A DNA stretch of 64,000 nucleotides. Source: Micromussa lordhowensis (taxonomy: Eukaryota; Cnidaria; Anthozoa; Scleractinia; Lobophylliidae). Within the stretch, counting starts at the first letter, position 1. Each line of letters starts with the position of its first letter. The position numbers and the translations under genes are program-made. The notes beneath the pieces are model-generated. The model saw nothing but the letters and a program-made list of their open reading frames with translations. It ran no database searches and was not told the DNA's origin. This document shows, piece after piece, positions 46,018-58,200 of this stretch. The DNA lies in NCBI GenBank assembly GCA_964020085.1, contig CAXHUQ010000965.1, positions 47,501 to 111,500 of the forward strand, in the 5' to 3' direction.

Positions 46018-49000
46018 ACTCAGTGAAGATGTGTAGTATGGCTTTGGTTTTGCTTTCAACTAATTCTACCCATAGGTTCATTTTAATAACTCTTTTTTTC
46101 CTGAAGAATTGTCCTTGGAACTCAGTGAAAATGTGTAGTATAACTTTGGTGTGCTTTGGACCAATTCTGTCCATGGGTTCATTCTAATAACTCTGTGGTT
46201 TACGAAAACATGTCCTTGGAACTCAGTGGAGATGTGTAGAATGACTTTGGTGGTGCTTTGGACCAATTTCACACATAGGTTCAGTCTAATAACCCTTTTA
46301 CTTCAAAAAAAAATGTTCTAGGAACTCAATGGAGATGTGTAGAATCACTTTGGTGGTGCTTTGTACCAAATGTACCCATGGGTTCATTCTAATATCTCTT
46401 TTATTTCAAGTAAAATGTCCTTGGAACTCAGTGGAGATGTTTAGTATGACTTTGGTGGTGCGTTGGACCAATTCTACCCATTGGTTCACCCTAATAACTT
46501 TTTTACTTCAAGGAAAATATCCTTGGGTGCTGCTTTGGACCAATTCTACCCATGCGTTCACTTTAATAACTCTTTTACCTCAAGAAAAATGTCCTTGGGA
46601 CATAGTGGAGATGTGCAGACTGACTTTCGCGTTGCTACGGATCAAATATACCCATGGGTTCATTCTAATAATTCTTTTAGTTCAGGAAAAATGTCATTGG
46701 AACTCAGTGGAGATGTGTAGAATGACTTTGGTGGTGCTTTGGACCAATTTCACCCATAGGTTCAGTCTAATAACTCTTTTACTTCAAAAAAAATGTTCTA
46801 GGAACTCAATGGAGATGTGTAGAATCACTTTGGTGGTGCTTTGTACCAAATATACCCATGGGTTTATTCTAATAACTCTTTTAATTTAAGAAAAATGTTC
46901 TTGGAACTCTGTTGAGATGTTTAGTATGACTTTGGTGCTGCTTTGGACCAACTCTACCCAAATAACTCTTTTACCTCAAGAAAAATGTCCTTGGAACTTA
47001 GTGGGGATAGGCAGACTGACTTTTGCGTTGCTACGGATCAAATATACCCATGGGTTCATTTTAATAACTCTTTTAGTTCAAGGAAAATGTCATTGGAACT
47101 CAGTGGAGATGTGTAGAATGACTTTGGTGGTTCTTTCGGCTAATGTTACCCATAGGTTCCTTCTAATAACTCTTTTATTTCCAAAAAAAATGTCCTTGGA
47201 ACTCAGTGGAGATGCGTAGTATGACTTTGGTGGTAGTTTGGACCAAATCTATCCATGGGTTCACTCTAATAACTCTTTTATTTCCAGAAACATGTCTTTG
47301 GAACTGAGTGGAGATGTGTAGAATGAAGTTGGTGGATGTTTGGAGCAATTCTACCCATGGGTTCACTCTAATGACTCTTTTATTTCGAACAAAATCTTCT
47401 TGGCACTTACTGGACATGTGTAGAATTGGCGGTGCTTTGGATCAAAATATACCCTTGGGTTCCCTCTAATACCTCTTTTACTTCAAGAACAATGTCGTTG
47501 AAACTCAGTGAGGATGTGTAGAATCAATTCACTGGTACTTTGGACCAGTTTTATTAAAGGGGGCATTCTCATAACTCTTTTACTTAAAAAAAAATGTCCT
47601 TTGAACTCAATGGAGATGTGTAAAATAACTTGGGTGGTACTTTGGACCAAATATAGCCATGGGTTCATTCTAATTACTATATTATTTGAAGAAAACTGAC
47701 ATAGAAACTCAATGGAGATGTGTAGTATAAAATTGGCTTTGCTGTGGACCAATTTTACCCATCGGTTCACTCTAATAACTCTTTTACTTTGAACAAATGT
47801 AATTGAAACTCATTGGAGATGTGTAGAATCACTTTGGTGGTTTTTTGGACCCATTCTACCCATGAGTTTATTCTAATAACTCTTTTATATCCACAAAAAT
47901 GTCCTCGAAACTCATTGGAGATGTTTAGTATGACTTTGATGGTGCTTTGGACCCTCTCTACCCATGGGTTTACTCTAATAACTCTTTCGTTTCCAACAAA
48001 TCTTCTTGGAACTCAGTAGAGATATGTAGAATGACTTTGGCGGTGCTTTGGATCGAATATACCCATGGGTTCATTCTAATAACTCTTTTAGTTCAAGAAA
48101 AATGTCCTTGGAACTCAGTGGAGATGTGTAGAATGACTTTGGTGGTTCTTTGGGCCAATGTTACCCATAGGTTCATTCTAATAACTCTTTTATTTCCAAA
48201 AAAATGTCCTTGGAACTCAGTGGAGATGTGTAGTATGACTTTGGTGGTGGTTTGGACCAAATCTATCCAAGGGTTCACTCTAATAACTCTTTTATTTCCA
48301 GAAAAATGTCCTTGGAACTCAGTGGAGATGTTTAGTATGACTTTGGTGGTGCGTTGGACCAATTCTACCTATTGGTTCACCCTAATAACTTTTTTACTTC
48401 AAGGAAGATATCCTTGGGTGCTGCTTTGGACCAATTCTACCCATGGGTTCACTTTAATAACTCTTTTACCTCAAGAAAAATGTCCTTGGGACTTAGTGGG
48501 GATGTGCAGACTGACTTTGGCGGTGCTTTGGATCGAATATACCCATGGGTTCATTCTAATAACTCTTTTAGTTCAAGAAAAATGTCCTTGGAACTCAGTG
48601 GAGATGTGTAGAATGACTTTGGTGGTTCTTTGGGCCAATGTTACCCATAGGTTCATTCTAATAACTCTTTTATTTCCAAAAAAATGTCCTTGGAACTCAG
48701 TGGAGATGTGTAGTATGACTTTGGTGGTGGTTTGGACCAAATCTATCCAAGGGTTCACTCTAATAACTCTTTTATTTCCAGAAAAATGTCCTTGGAACTC
48801 AGTGGAGATGTTTAGTATGACTTTGGTGGTGCGTTGGACCAATTCTACCTATTGGTTCACCCTAATAACTTTTTTACTTCAAGGATGATATCCTTGGGTG
48901 CTGCTTTGGACCAATTCTACCCATGGGTTCACTTTAATAACTCTTTTACCTCAAGAAAAATGTCCTTGGGACTTAGTGGGGATGTGCAGACTGACTTTCG

Positions 49001-49264
49001 CGTTGCTACGGATCAAATATACCCATGGATTCATTTTAATTCTAATTCTTTTAGTTCAAGAAAAATGTCATTGGAACTCAGTGGAGATGTGTAAAATGAC
49101 ATTGATGGTGCTTTCGACCAATTTCTACCCATGGGTTTACTCTAATAACTCTTTCATTTCCAACAAATCTTCTTGGAACTTAGTGGAGATATGTAGAATG
49201 TCTTTGGCGGTGCTTTGGATCGAATATACCCTTGGGTTCATTCAAATAACTTTTTTACTTCAAG
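46018..49264 (-). repeat. 102-bp satellite block D (minus orientation)
   Basis: This is the last block, inverted relative to block C and ending in a partial monomer (cttttttacttcaaga) directly against the 207-bp satellite. It contains a very recent 480-bp tandem duplication (about 48031-48510 and 48511-48990). Confidence 0.85.
48031..48990. repeat. Recent 480-bp tandem duplication of satellite
   Basis: The two halves are identical except for one base that I can see (aaggaagata versus aaggatgata, near 48404 and 48884). The length equals four 102-bp monomers plus one 72-bp monomer. The duplication joins at a tgactttggcggtgctttgg phrase, which fits unequal crossing-over between neighbouring monomers. 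It produces the longest open frame in the array (313 codons at 47947-48888), an artefact of the repeat. Confidence 0.85.
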
Positions 49265-52200
49265 ACATAGCTCGGCTCCACGGGCACTTTTAGAGGCGCG
49301 GTTTGCAGCAAAATGTTGTGCTGGGTTGGCACTTCAAGGAAATCCTAGTTACGACATGATGGCATTCGCGCCAGGGTGTCTTTTCTGGCCTTCTTTTTGC
49401 AGGAGTTTGACCTGCTCCCAACTTTGCAGAATTTCAGAAAACGCGCGCTGGGGGTCCCCTTGGCAAATTTGACATAGCTCGGCTCCACGTACACTTTTAG
49501 AGGCGCAGTTTGCAGCAAAATGTTGTGCTAGGTTGGCACTTTAAGGAAATTGTAAATAGGACATGATGGCATTCGCGCCAGGGTGTTTTTTCTGGCCTTC
49601 TTTTTGCAGGAGTTTGACCTGCTCCCAACTTTGCAGAATTTCAGAAAACGCTCGCTGGCGGTCCCCTTGGCAAATTTGACATAGCTTGGCTCCACGGGCA
49701 CTTTTAGAGGCGCGGTTTGAAGCAAAATGTTGTGCTAGGTTGGCACTTTAAGGAAATTGTAAATAGGACATGATGGCATTCGCGCCAGGGTGTTTTTTCT
49801 GGCCTTCTTTTTGCAGGAGTTTGACCTGCTCCCAACTTTGCGGAATTTCAGAAAACGCGCGCTGGGGGTCCCCTTGGCAAATTTGACATAGCTCGGCTCC
49901 ACGGGCACTTTTAGAGGCGCGGTTTGCAGCAAAATGTTGTGCTAGGTTAGGACTTGAAGGAAATTGTAGTTAGGACATGATGGCATTCGCGCCAGGGTGT
50001 TTTTTCTGGCCTTCTTTTTGCAGGAGTTTGACCTGCTCCCAACTTTGCAGAATTTCAGAAAACGCTCGCTGGCGGTCCCCTTGGCAAATTTGACATAGCT
50101 TGGCTCCACGGGCACTTTTAGAGGCGCGGTTTGCAGCAAAATGTTGTGCTAGGTTAGGATTTGAAGGAAATTTTAATTAGGACATGATGGCATTCGCGCC
50201 AGGGTGTTTTTTCTGGCCTTCTTTTTGCAGGAGTTTGACCTGCTCCCAACTTTGCAGAATTTCAGAAAACGCGCGCTGGGGGTCCCCTTGGCAAATTTGA
50301 CATAGCTCGGCTCCACGGGCACTTTTAGAAGCGCGGTTTGCAGCAAAATGTTGTGCTAGGTTGTCACTTAAAGGAAATTTTAGTTAGGACATGATGGCAT
50401 TCGCGCCAGGGTGTTTTTTCTGGTCTTCTTTTTGCAGGAGTTTGACCTGCTCCCAACTTTGCAGAATTTCAGAAAACGCGCGCTGCGGGTCCCCTTGGCA
50501 AATTTAACATAGCTCGGCTCCACGGGCACTTTTAGAGGCGCGGTTTCCAGCAAAAGGTTGTGCTAGGTTGGCACTTTAAGGAAATGGTATACAAAACATG
50601 ATGGTATTCGCGCCAGGGTGTTTTTTCTGGCCTTCTTTTTGCAGGAGTTTGACCTGCTCCCAACTTTGCAGAATTTCAGAAAACGCGCGCTGGGGGTCCC
50701 CTTGGCAAATTTGACATAGCTCGGCTCCACGGGCACTTTTAGAAGCGAGGTTTGCAGCAAAATGTTGTGCTAGGTTGTCACTTTAAGGAAATTCTAGTTA
50801 AGACATGATGGCATTCGCGCCAGGGTGTTTTTCCTGGCCTTCTTTTTGCAGGAGTTTGACCTGCTCCCAACTTTGCAGAATTTCAGAGAACGCGCGCTGC
50901 GGGACCCTTTGGCAAATTTAACATAGCTCGGCTCCACGGGCACTTTTAGAGGCGCGGTTTGCAGCAAAATGTTGTGCTAGGTTAGCACTTTAAGGAAATG
51001 GTATACAAAACATGATGGTATTCGCGCCAGGGTGTTTTTTCTGGCCTTCTTTTTGCAGGAGTTTGACCTGCTCCCAAGTTTGCAGAATTTCAGAAAACGC
51101 GCGATGGGGGTCCCCTTGGCAAATTTGACATAGCTCGGCTCCACGGGCACTTTTAGAGGCGCGGTTTGCAGCAATATGTTGTCCTAGGTTAGCTCTTGAA
51201 GAAAATCGTAGCTAGGACATGATGGCGTTCTCGCCAGGGTGTTTTTTCTGGCCTTCTTTTTGCAGGAGTTTGACCTGCTCCCAAGTTTGCAGAATTTCAG
51301 AAAACGCGCGATGGGGGTCCCCTTGGCAAATTTGACATAGCTCGGCTCCACGGGCACTTTTAGAGGCGCGGTTTGCAGCAATATGTTGTCCTAGGTTAGC
51401 TCTTGAAGAAAATCGTAGCTAGGACATGATGGCGTTCTCGCCAGGGTGTTTTTTCTGGCCTTCTTTTTGCAGGAGTTTGACCTGCTCCCAACTTTGCAGA
51501 ATTTCAGAAAACGCTCGCTGGGGGTCCCCTTGGCAAATTTGACATAGCTCGGCTCCACGGGCACTTTTAGAGGCGCGGTTTGCAGCAAAATGTTGTGCTA
51601 GGTTGGCACTTTAAGGAAATTATAGTTACGACATGATGGCGTTCGAGCCAGGGTGTTTTTTCTGGCCTTCTTTTTGCAGGAGTTTGACCTGCTCCCAACT
51701 TTGCAGAATTTCAGAAAACGCGCGCTGGGGGTCCTCTTGGCAAATTTGACATAGCTCGGCTCCAGGGGCACTTTTAGAGGCGCGGTTTGCAGCAAAATGT
51801 TGTGCTAGGTTGGCACTTTAAGGAAATTCTAGTTAGGACATAATGGCATTCGCGCCAGGGTGATTTTTCTGGCCTTATTTTTGCAGGAGTTTGACCTGCT
51901 CCCAACTTTGCAGAATTTCAGAAAACGCGCGCTGGGGGTCCCCTTGGCAAATTTGACATAGCTCGGCTCCACGGGCACTTTTAGAGGCGCGGTTTGCAGC
52001 AAAATGTTGTGCTAGGTTCGCACTTTAAGGAAATTTAAGTTAGGACATGATGGCATTCGCGCCAAGGTGTTTTTTTTGGCCTTTTTTTTGAAGGAGTTTG
52101 ACCTGCTCCCAACTTTGCAGAATTTCAGAAAACGCGCGCTGGGGGTCCCCTTGGAAAAGTTAACATAGCTCGGCTCCACGGGCATTTTTAGACGCGCGGT

Positions 52201-55200
52201 TTGCAGCAAAATGCTGTGCTAAGTCGGCTCTTTAAGGAAATTTTAGTTAGGACATGATGGCATTCGCGCCAGGGTGATTTTTCTGGCCTTATTTTTGCAG
52301 GAGTTTGACTTGCTCCCAACTTTGCAGAATTTCAGAAAACGCGCGCTGGGGGTCCCCTTGGCAAATTTGACATAGCTCGGCTCCGCGGGCACTTTTAGAG
52401 GCGCGGTTTGCAGCAAAATGTTGTGCTAGGTTGGCACTTTAAAAAAATTTTAGTTAGGACATGATGGCATTCGCGCCAGGGTTTTTTTTCTGGCCTTCTT
52501 TTTGCAGGAGTTTGACCTGCTCCCAACTTTGCAGAATTTCAGAAAACGCGCGCTGGGGGTCCCCTTGGCAAATTTAACATAGCTCGGCTCCACGGGGATT
52601 TTTAGAGGCGCGGTTTGCAGCAAAATGCTGTGCTAGGTTGGCACTTCAAGGAATTTTTAGTTAGGACATGACGGCATTCGCGCCAGGGTGTTTTTTCTGG
52701 CCTTCTTTTTGCAGGAGTTTGACCTGCTCCCAACTTTGCAGAATTTCAGAAAACGCGCGCTGGGGGTCCCCTTGGCAAATTTGACATAGCTCGGCTCCAC
52801 GGGCACTTTTAGAGGCGCGGTTTGCAGCAAAATGTTGTGCTAGGTTCGCACTTCAAGGAAATACAAGTTAGGACATGATGGCATTCGCGCCAGGGTGTTT
52901 TTTCTGGCCTTCTTTTTGCAGGAGTTTGACCTGCTCCCAACTTTGCAGAATTTCGGAAAACGCGCGCTGGGGGTCCCCTTGGCAAATTTGACATAGCTCG
53001 GCTCCACGGGCACTTTTAGAGGCGCGGTTTGCAGCAAAATGTTGTGCTAGGTTGGCACTTCAAGGAAATGGTTTATAAAACATGATGGCATTCGCGTCAG
53101 GGTGTTTTTTTTGGCCTTCTTTTTGCAGGAGTTTGACCTGTTCCCAACTTTGCAGAATTTCAGAAAACGCGCGCTGGGGGTCCCCTTGGCAAATTTGACA
53201 TAGCTCGGCTCCACGGGCACTTTTAAAGGCGCGGTTTGCAGCAATATGTTGTCCTAGGTTAGGTCTTCAAGAAAATTTTACCTAGGACATGATAGCGTTC
53301 TCGCCAGGGTGTTTTTTCTGGCCTTTTTTTTGCAGGAGTTTGACCTGCTCCCAACTTTGCAGAATTTCAGAAAACGCGCGCTGGGGGTCCCCTTGGCAAA
53401 TTTGACATAGCTCGGCTCCACGGGCACTTTTAGAGGCGCGGTTTGCAGCAAAATGTTGTGCTAGGTTGGCACTTTAAGGAAATCGTATATAAGACATGAT
53501 GGCATTCGCGCCAGGGTGTTTTTCCTGGCCTTCTTTTTGCAGGAGTTTGACCTGCTCCCAACTTTGCAGAATTTCAGAAAACGCGCGCTGGGGGTCGCCT
53601 TGGCAAATTTGACATAGCTCGGCTCCACGGGCACTTTTAGAGGCGCAGTTATCAGCAAAATGTTGTGCTAGGTTGTCGCTTTAAGGAAATCTTAGTTAGG
53701 ACATGATGGCATTCGCGCCAGGGTGTTTTTTCTGGCCTTCTTTTTGCAGGAGTTTGACCTGCTCCCAACTTTGCAGAATTTCAGAAAACGCGCGCTGCGG
53801 GTCCCCTTGGCAAATTTAACATAGCTCGGCTCCACGGGCACTTTTAGAGGCGCGGTTTGCAGCAAAATGTTGTGCTAGGTTAACACTTTAAGGAAATGGT
53901 ATACAAAACATGATGGTATTCGCGCCAGCGTGTTTTTTCTGGCCTTCTTTTTGCAGGAGTTTGACCTGCTCCCAACTTTGCAGAATTTCAGAAAAGGCGC
54001 GATGGGGGTCCCCTTGGCAAATTTGACATAGCTCGGCTCCACGGGCACTTTTAGAGGCGCGGTTTGCAGCAAAATGTTGTGCTAGGTTGGCACTTCAAGG
54101 AAATTATAGTTACGACATGATGGCGTTCGAGCCAGGGTGTTTTTTCTGGCCTTCTTTTTGCAGGAGTTTGACCTGCTCCCAACTTTGCAGAATTTCAGAA
54201 AACGCGCGCTGGGGGTCCTCTTGGCAAATTTGACATAGCTCGGCTCCAGGGGCACTTTTAGAGGCGCGGTTTGCAGCAAAATGTTGTGCTAGTTTGGCAC
54301 TTTAAGGAAATTCTAGTTAGGACATAATGGCATTCGCGCCAGGGTGATTTTTCTGGCCTTATTTTTGCAGGAGTTTGACTTGCTCCCAACTTTGCAGAAT
54401 TTCAGAAAACGCGCGCTGGGGGTCCCCTTGGCAAATTTGACATAGCTCGGCTCCACGGGCACTTTTAGAGGCGCGGTTTGCAGCAAAATGTTGTGCTAGG
54501 TTGGCACTTTAAAAAAATTTTAGTTAGGACATGATGGCATTCGCGCCAGGGTTTTTTTTCTGGCCTTCTTTTTGCAGGAGTTTGACCTGCTCCCAACTTT
54601 GCAGAATTTCAGAAAACGCGCGCTGGGGGTCCCCTTGGCAAATTTAACATAGCTCGGCTCCACGGGCATTTTTAGAGGCGCGGTTTGCAGCAAAATGCTG
54701 TGCTAGGTTGGCACTTCAAGGAATTTTTAGTTAGGACATGACGGCATTCGCGCCAGGGTGTTTTTTCTGGCCTTCTTTTTGCAGGAGTTTGACCTGCTCC
54801 CAACTTTGCAGAATTTCAGAAAACGCGCGCTGGGGGTCCCCTTGGCAAATTTGACATAGCTCGGCTCCACGGGCACTTTTAGAGGCGCGGTTTGCAGCAA
54901 AATGTTGTGCTAGGTTGGCACTTCAAGGAAATACAAGTTAGGACATGATGGCATTCGCGCCAGGGTGTTTTTTCTGGCCTTCTTTTTGCAGGAGTTTGAC
55001 CTGCTCCCTACTTTGCAGAATTTTGGAAAACGCGCGCTGGGGGTCCCCTTGGCAAATTTGACATAGCTCGGCTCCACGGGCACTTTTAGAGGCGCGGTTT
55101 GCAGCAAAATGTTGTGCTAGGTTGGCACTTCAAGGAAATGGTATATAAAACATGATGGCATTCGCGTCAGGGTGTTTTTTTTGGCCTTCTTTTTGCAGGA

Positions 55201-58200
55201 GTTTGACCTGTTCCCAACTTTGCAGAATTTCAGAAAACGCGCGCTGGGGGTCCCCTTGGCAAATTTGACATAGCTCGGCTCCACGGGCACTTTTAAAGGC
55301 GCGGTTTGCAGCAATATGTTGTCCTAGGTTAGGTCTTCAAGAAAATTGTACCTAGGACATGATAGCGTTCTCGCCAGGGTGTTTTTTCTGGCCTTCTTTT
55401 TGCAGGAGTTTGACCTGCTCCCAACTTTGCAGAATTTCAGAAAACGCGCGCTGGGGGTCCCCTTGGCAAATTTGACATAGCTCGGCTCCACGGGCACTTT
55501 TAGAGGCGCGGTTTGCAGGAAAATGTTGTGCTAGGTTGGCACTTTAAGGAAATCGTATATAAGACATGATGGCATTCGCGCCAGGGTGTTTTTTCTGGCC
55601 TTCTTTTTGCAGGAGTTTGACCTGCTCCCAACTTTGCAGAATTTCAGAAAACGCGCGCTGGGGGTCCTCTTGGCAAATTTGACATAGCTCGGCTCCACGG
55701 GCACTTGTAGAGGCGCGGTTTGCAGCAAAATGTTGTGCTAGGTTGGCACTTTAAGGAAATTTTAGTTAGTACATCATGGCATTCGCGCCAGGGTGTTTTT
55801 TCTGGCCTTCTTTTTGCAGGAGTTTGACCTGCTCCCAACTTTGCAGAATTTCAGAAAACGCGCGCTGGAGGTCGCCTTGGCAAATTTGACATAGCTCGGC
55901 TCCACGGGCACTTTTAGAGGCGCAGTTTGCAGCAAAATGTTGTGCTAGGTTGGCACTTCAAGGAAATCTTAGTTACGACATGATGGCATTCGCGCCAGGG
56001 TTTTTTTTGGCCTTCTTTTTGCAGGAGTTTGACCTGCTCCCAACTTTGCAGAATTTCAGAAACCGCGCGCTGGGGGTCCCCTTGGCAAATTTGACATAGC
56101 TCGGCTCCACGGGCATTTTTAGAGGCGCGGTTTGCAGCAAAATGTTGTGTTGGGTTGGCACGTTAAGGAAATCTTAGTTAGGCCATGATGGTATTCGTGC
56201 CAGGCTGTTTTTTCTGGTCTTCTTTTTGCAGGAGTTTGACCTGCTTCCAACTTTGCAGAATTTTAGAAAACGCGCGCTGGGGGTCCCATTGGCAAATTTA
56301 ACATAGCTCGGCTCCACGGGCATTTTTAGAGGCGCGGTTTGCAGCAAAATGTTGTGCTAGGTTGGCACTTTAAGAAAATTGTAGTTAGGACATGATGGCA
56401 TTCGCGCCAGGGTGAATTTTCTGGCCTTCTTTTTGCAGGAGTTTGACTTCCTCCCAACTTTGCAGAATTTCAGAAAACGCGCGCTGGGGGTCCCCTTGGC
56501 AAATTTGACATAGCTCGGCTCCACGGGCACTTTTAGAGGCGCGGTTTGCAGCAAAATGTTGTGCTAGGTTGGCACTTTAAGGAAATTTTAGTAAGGACAT
56601 GATGGCATTCGCGCCAGGGTGTTTTTTCTGGCCTTCTTTTTGCAGGAGTTTGACCTGCTCCCAACTTTGCAGAATTTCAGAAAACGCGCGCTGGGGGTCC
56701 CCTTGGCAAATTTGACATAGCTCGGCTCCACGGGCACTTTTAGAGGCGCGGTTTGCAGCAAAATGTTGTGCTAGGTTGGCACTTTAAGGAAATGGTATAT
56801 AAAACATGATGGCATTCGCGTCAGGGTGTTTTTTCTGGCCTTCTTTTTGCAGGAGTTTGACCTGCTCCCAACTTTGCAGAATTTCAGAAAACGCGCGCTG
56901 GGGGTCCCCTTGGCAAATTTGACATAGCTCGGCTCCACGGGCACTTTTAAAGGCGCGGTTTGCAGCAATATGTTGTCCTAGGTTAGGTCTTCTAGAAAAT
57001 GGTACCTAGGACATGATGGCGTTCTCGCCAGGGTGTTTTTTCTGGCCTTCTTTTTGCAGGAGTTTGACCTGCTCCCAACTTTGCAGAATTTCAGAAAACG
57101 CGCGCTGGGGGTCCCCTTGGCAAATTTGACATAGCTCGGCTCCACGGGCACTTTTAGAGGCGCAGTTTGCAGCAAAATGTTGTGCTAGGTTGTCGCTTTA
57201 AGGAAATCCTAGTTAGGACATGATGGCATTCGCGCCAGGGTGTTTTTTCTGGCCTTCTTTTTGCAGGAGTTTGACCTGCTCCCAACTTTGCAGAATTTCA
57301 GAAAACGCGCGCTGCGGGTCCCCTTGGCAAATTTAACATAGCTCCGCTCCACGGGCACTTTTAGAGGCGCGGTTTGCAGCAAAATGTTGTGCTAGGTTAA
57401 CACTTTAAGGAAATGGTATACAAAACATGATGGTATTCGCGCCAGGGTGTTTTTTCTGGCCTTCTTTTTGCAGGAGTTTGACCTGCTCCCAACTTTGCAG
57501 AATTTCAGAAAACGCGCGATGGGGGTCCCCTTGGCAAATTTGACATAGCTCGGCTCCACGGGCACTTTTAGAGGCGCGGTTTGCAGCAATATGTTGTCCT
57601 AGGTTAGCTCTTCAAGAAAATGGTAGCTAGGACATGATGGCGTTCTCGCCAGGGTGTTTTTTCTGGCCTTCTTTTTGCAGGAGTTTGACCTGCTCCCAAC
57701 TTTGCAGAATTTCAGAAAACGCGCGCTGGGGGTCCTCTTGGCAAATTTGACATAGCTCGGCTCCACGGGCACTTTTAGAGGCGCGGTTTGCAGCAAAATG
57801 TTTTGCTAGGTTGGCACTTCAAGGAAATTTTAGTTACGACATGATGGGATTCGCGCCAGGGTGTTTTTTCTGGCCTTCTTTTTGCAGGAGTTTGACCTGC
57901 TCCCAACTTTGCAGAATTTCAGAAAACGCGCGCTGGGGGTCACCTTGGCAAATTTGACATAGCTCGGCTCCACGGGCACTTTTAGAGGCGCGGTTTGCAG
58001 CACAATGTTGTGCTAGGTTGGCACTTCAAGGAAATTGTAGTTAGGACATGATGGCATTCGCGCCAGGGTGTTTTTTCTGGCCTTCTTTTTGCAGGAGTTT
58101 GACCTGCTCCCAACTTTGCAGAATTTCAGAAACCGCGCGCTGGGGGTCCCCTTGGCAAATTTGACATAGCTCGGCTCCACGGGCACATCTAGAGGCGCGG

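Larger units (their letters stand above)
13763..49264. repeat. ~102-bp AT-rich satellite array, four alternating-orientation blocks
   Basis: About 330 tandem monomers of 101-102 bp have the consensus phrases agttattagaatgaaccc, acccatgggt, ttggtccaaagcaccacc, cattctacacatctcc and gagttccaaggac. Occasional 72-bp monomers (with cacccaaggatatc) recur and mark higher-order units. The orientation switches near 18230, 28534 and 46018. Inserted sequences occupy 21772-22802, 37354-37805 and 39887-40338. Each monomer contains the 10-base palindrome ACCCATGGGT. Because 102 is a multiple of three, both strands show long repetitive open frames with a 34-residue period. Monomer length variation breaks these frames, so they are not genes. 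The array ends abruptly against the 207-bp satellite. Confidence 0.95.

Noticed and set aside
13763..49264. Hundreds of ORFs with a 34-residue period on both strands, up to 313 codons
   Set aside because: They arise because 102 is divisible by three. Monomers of 72, 100 and 101 bp break the frames and no start or splice structure is maintained.
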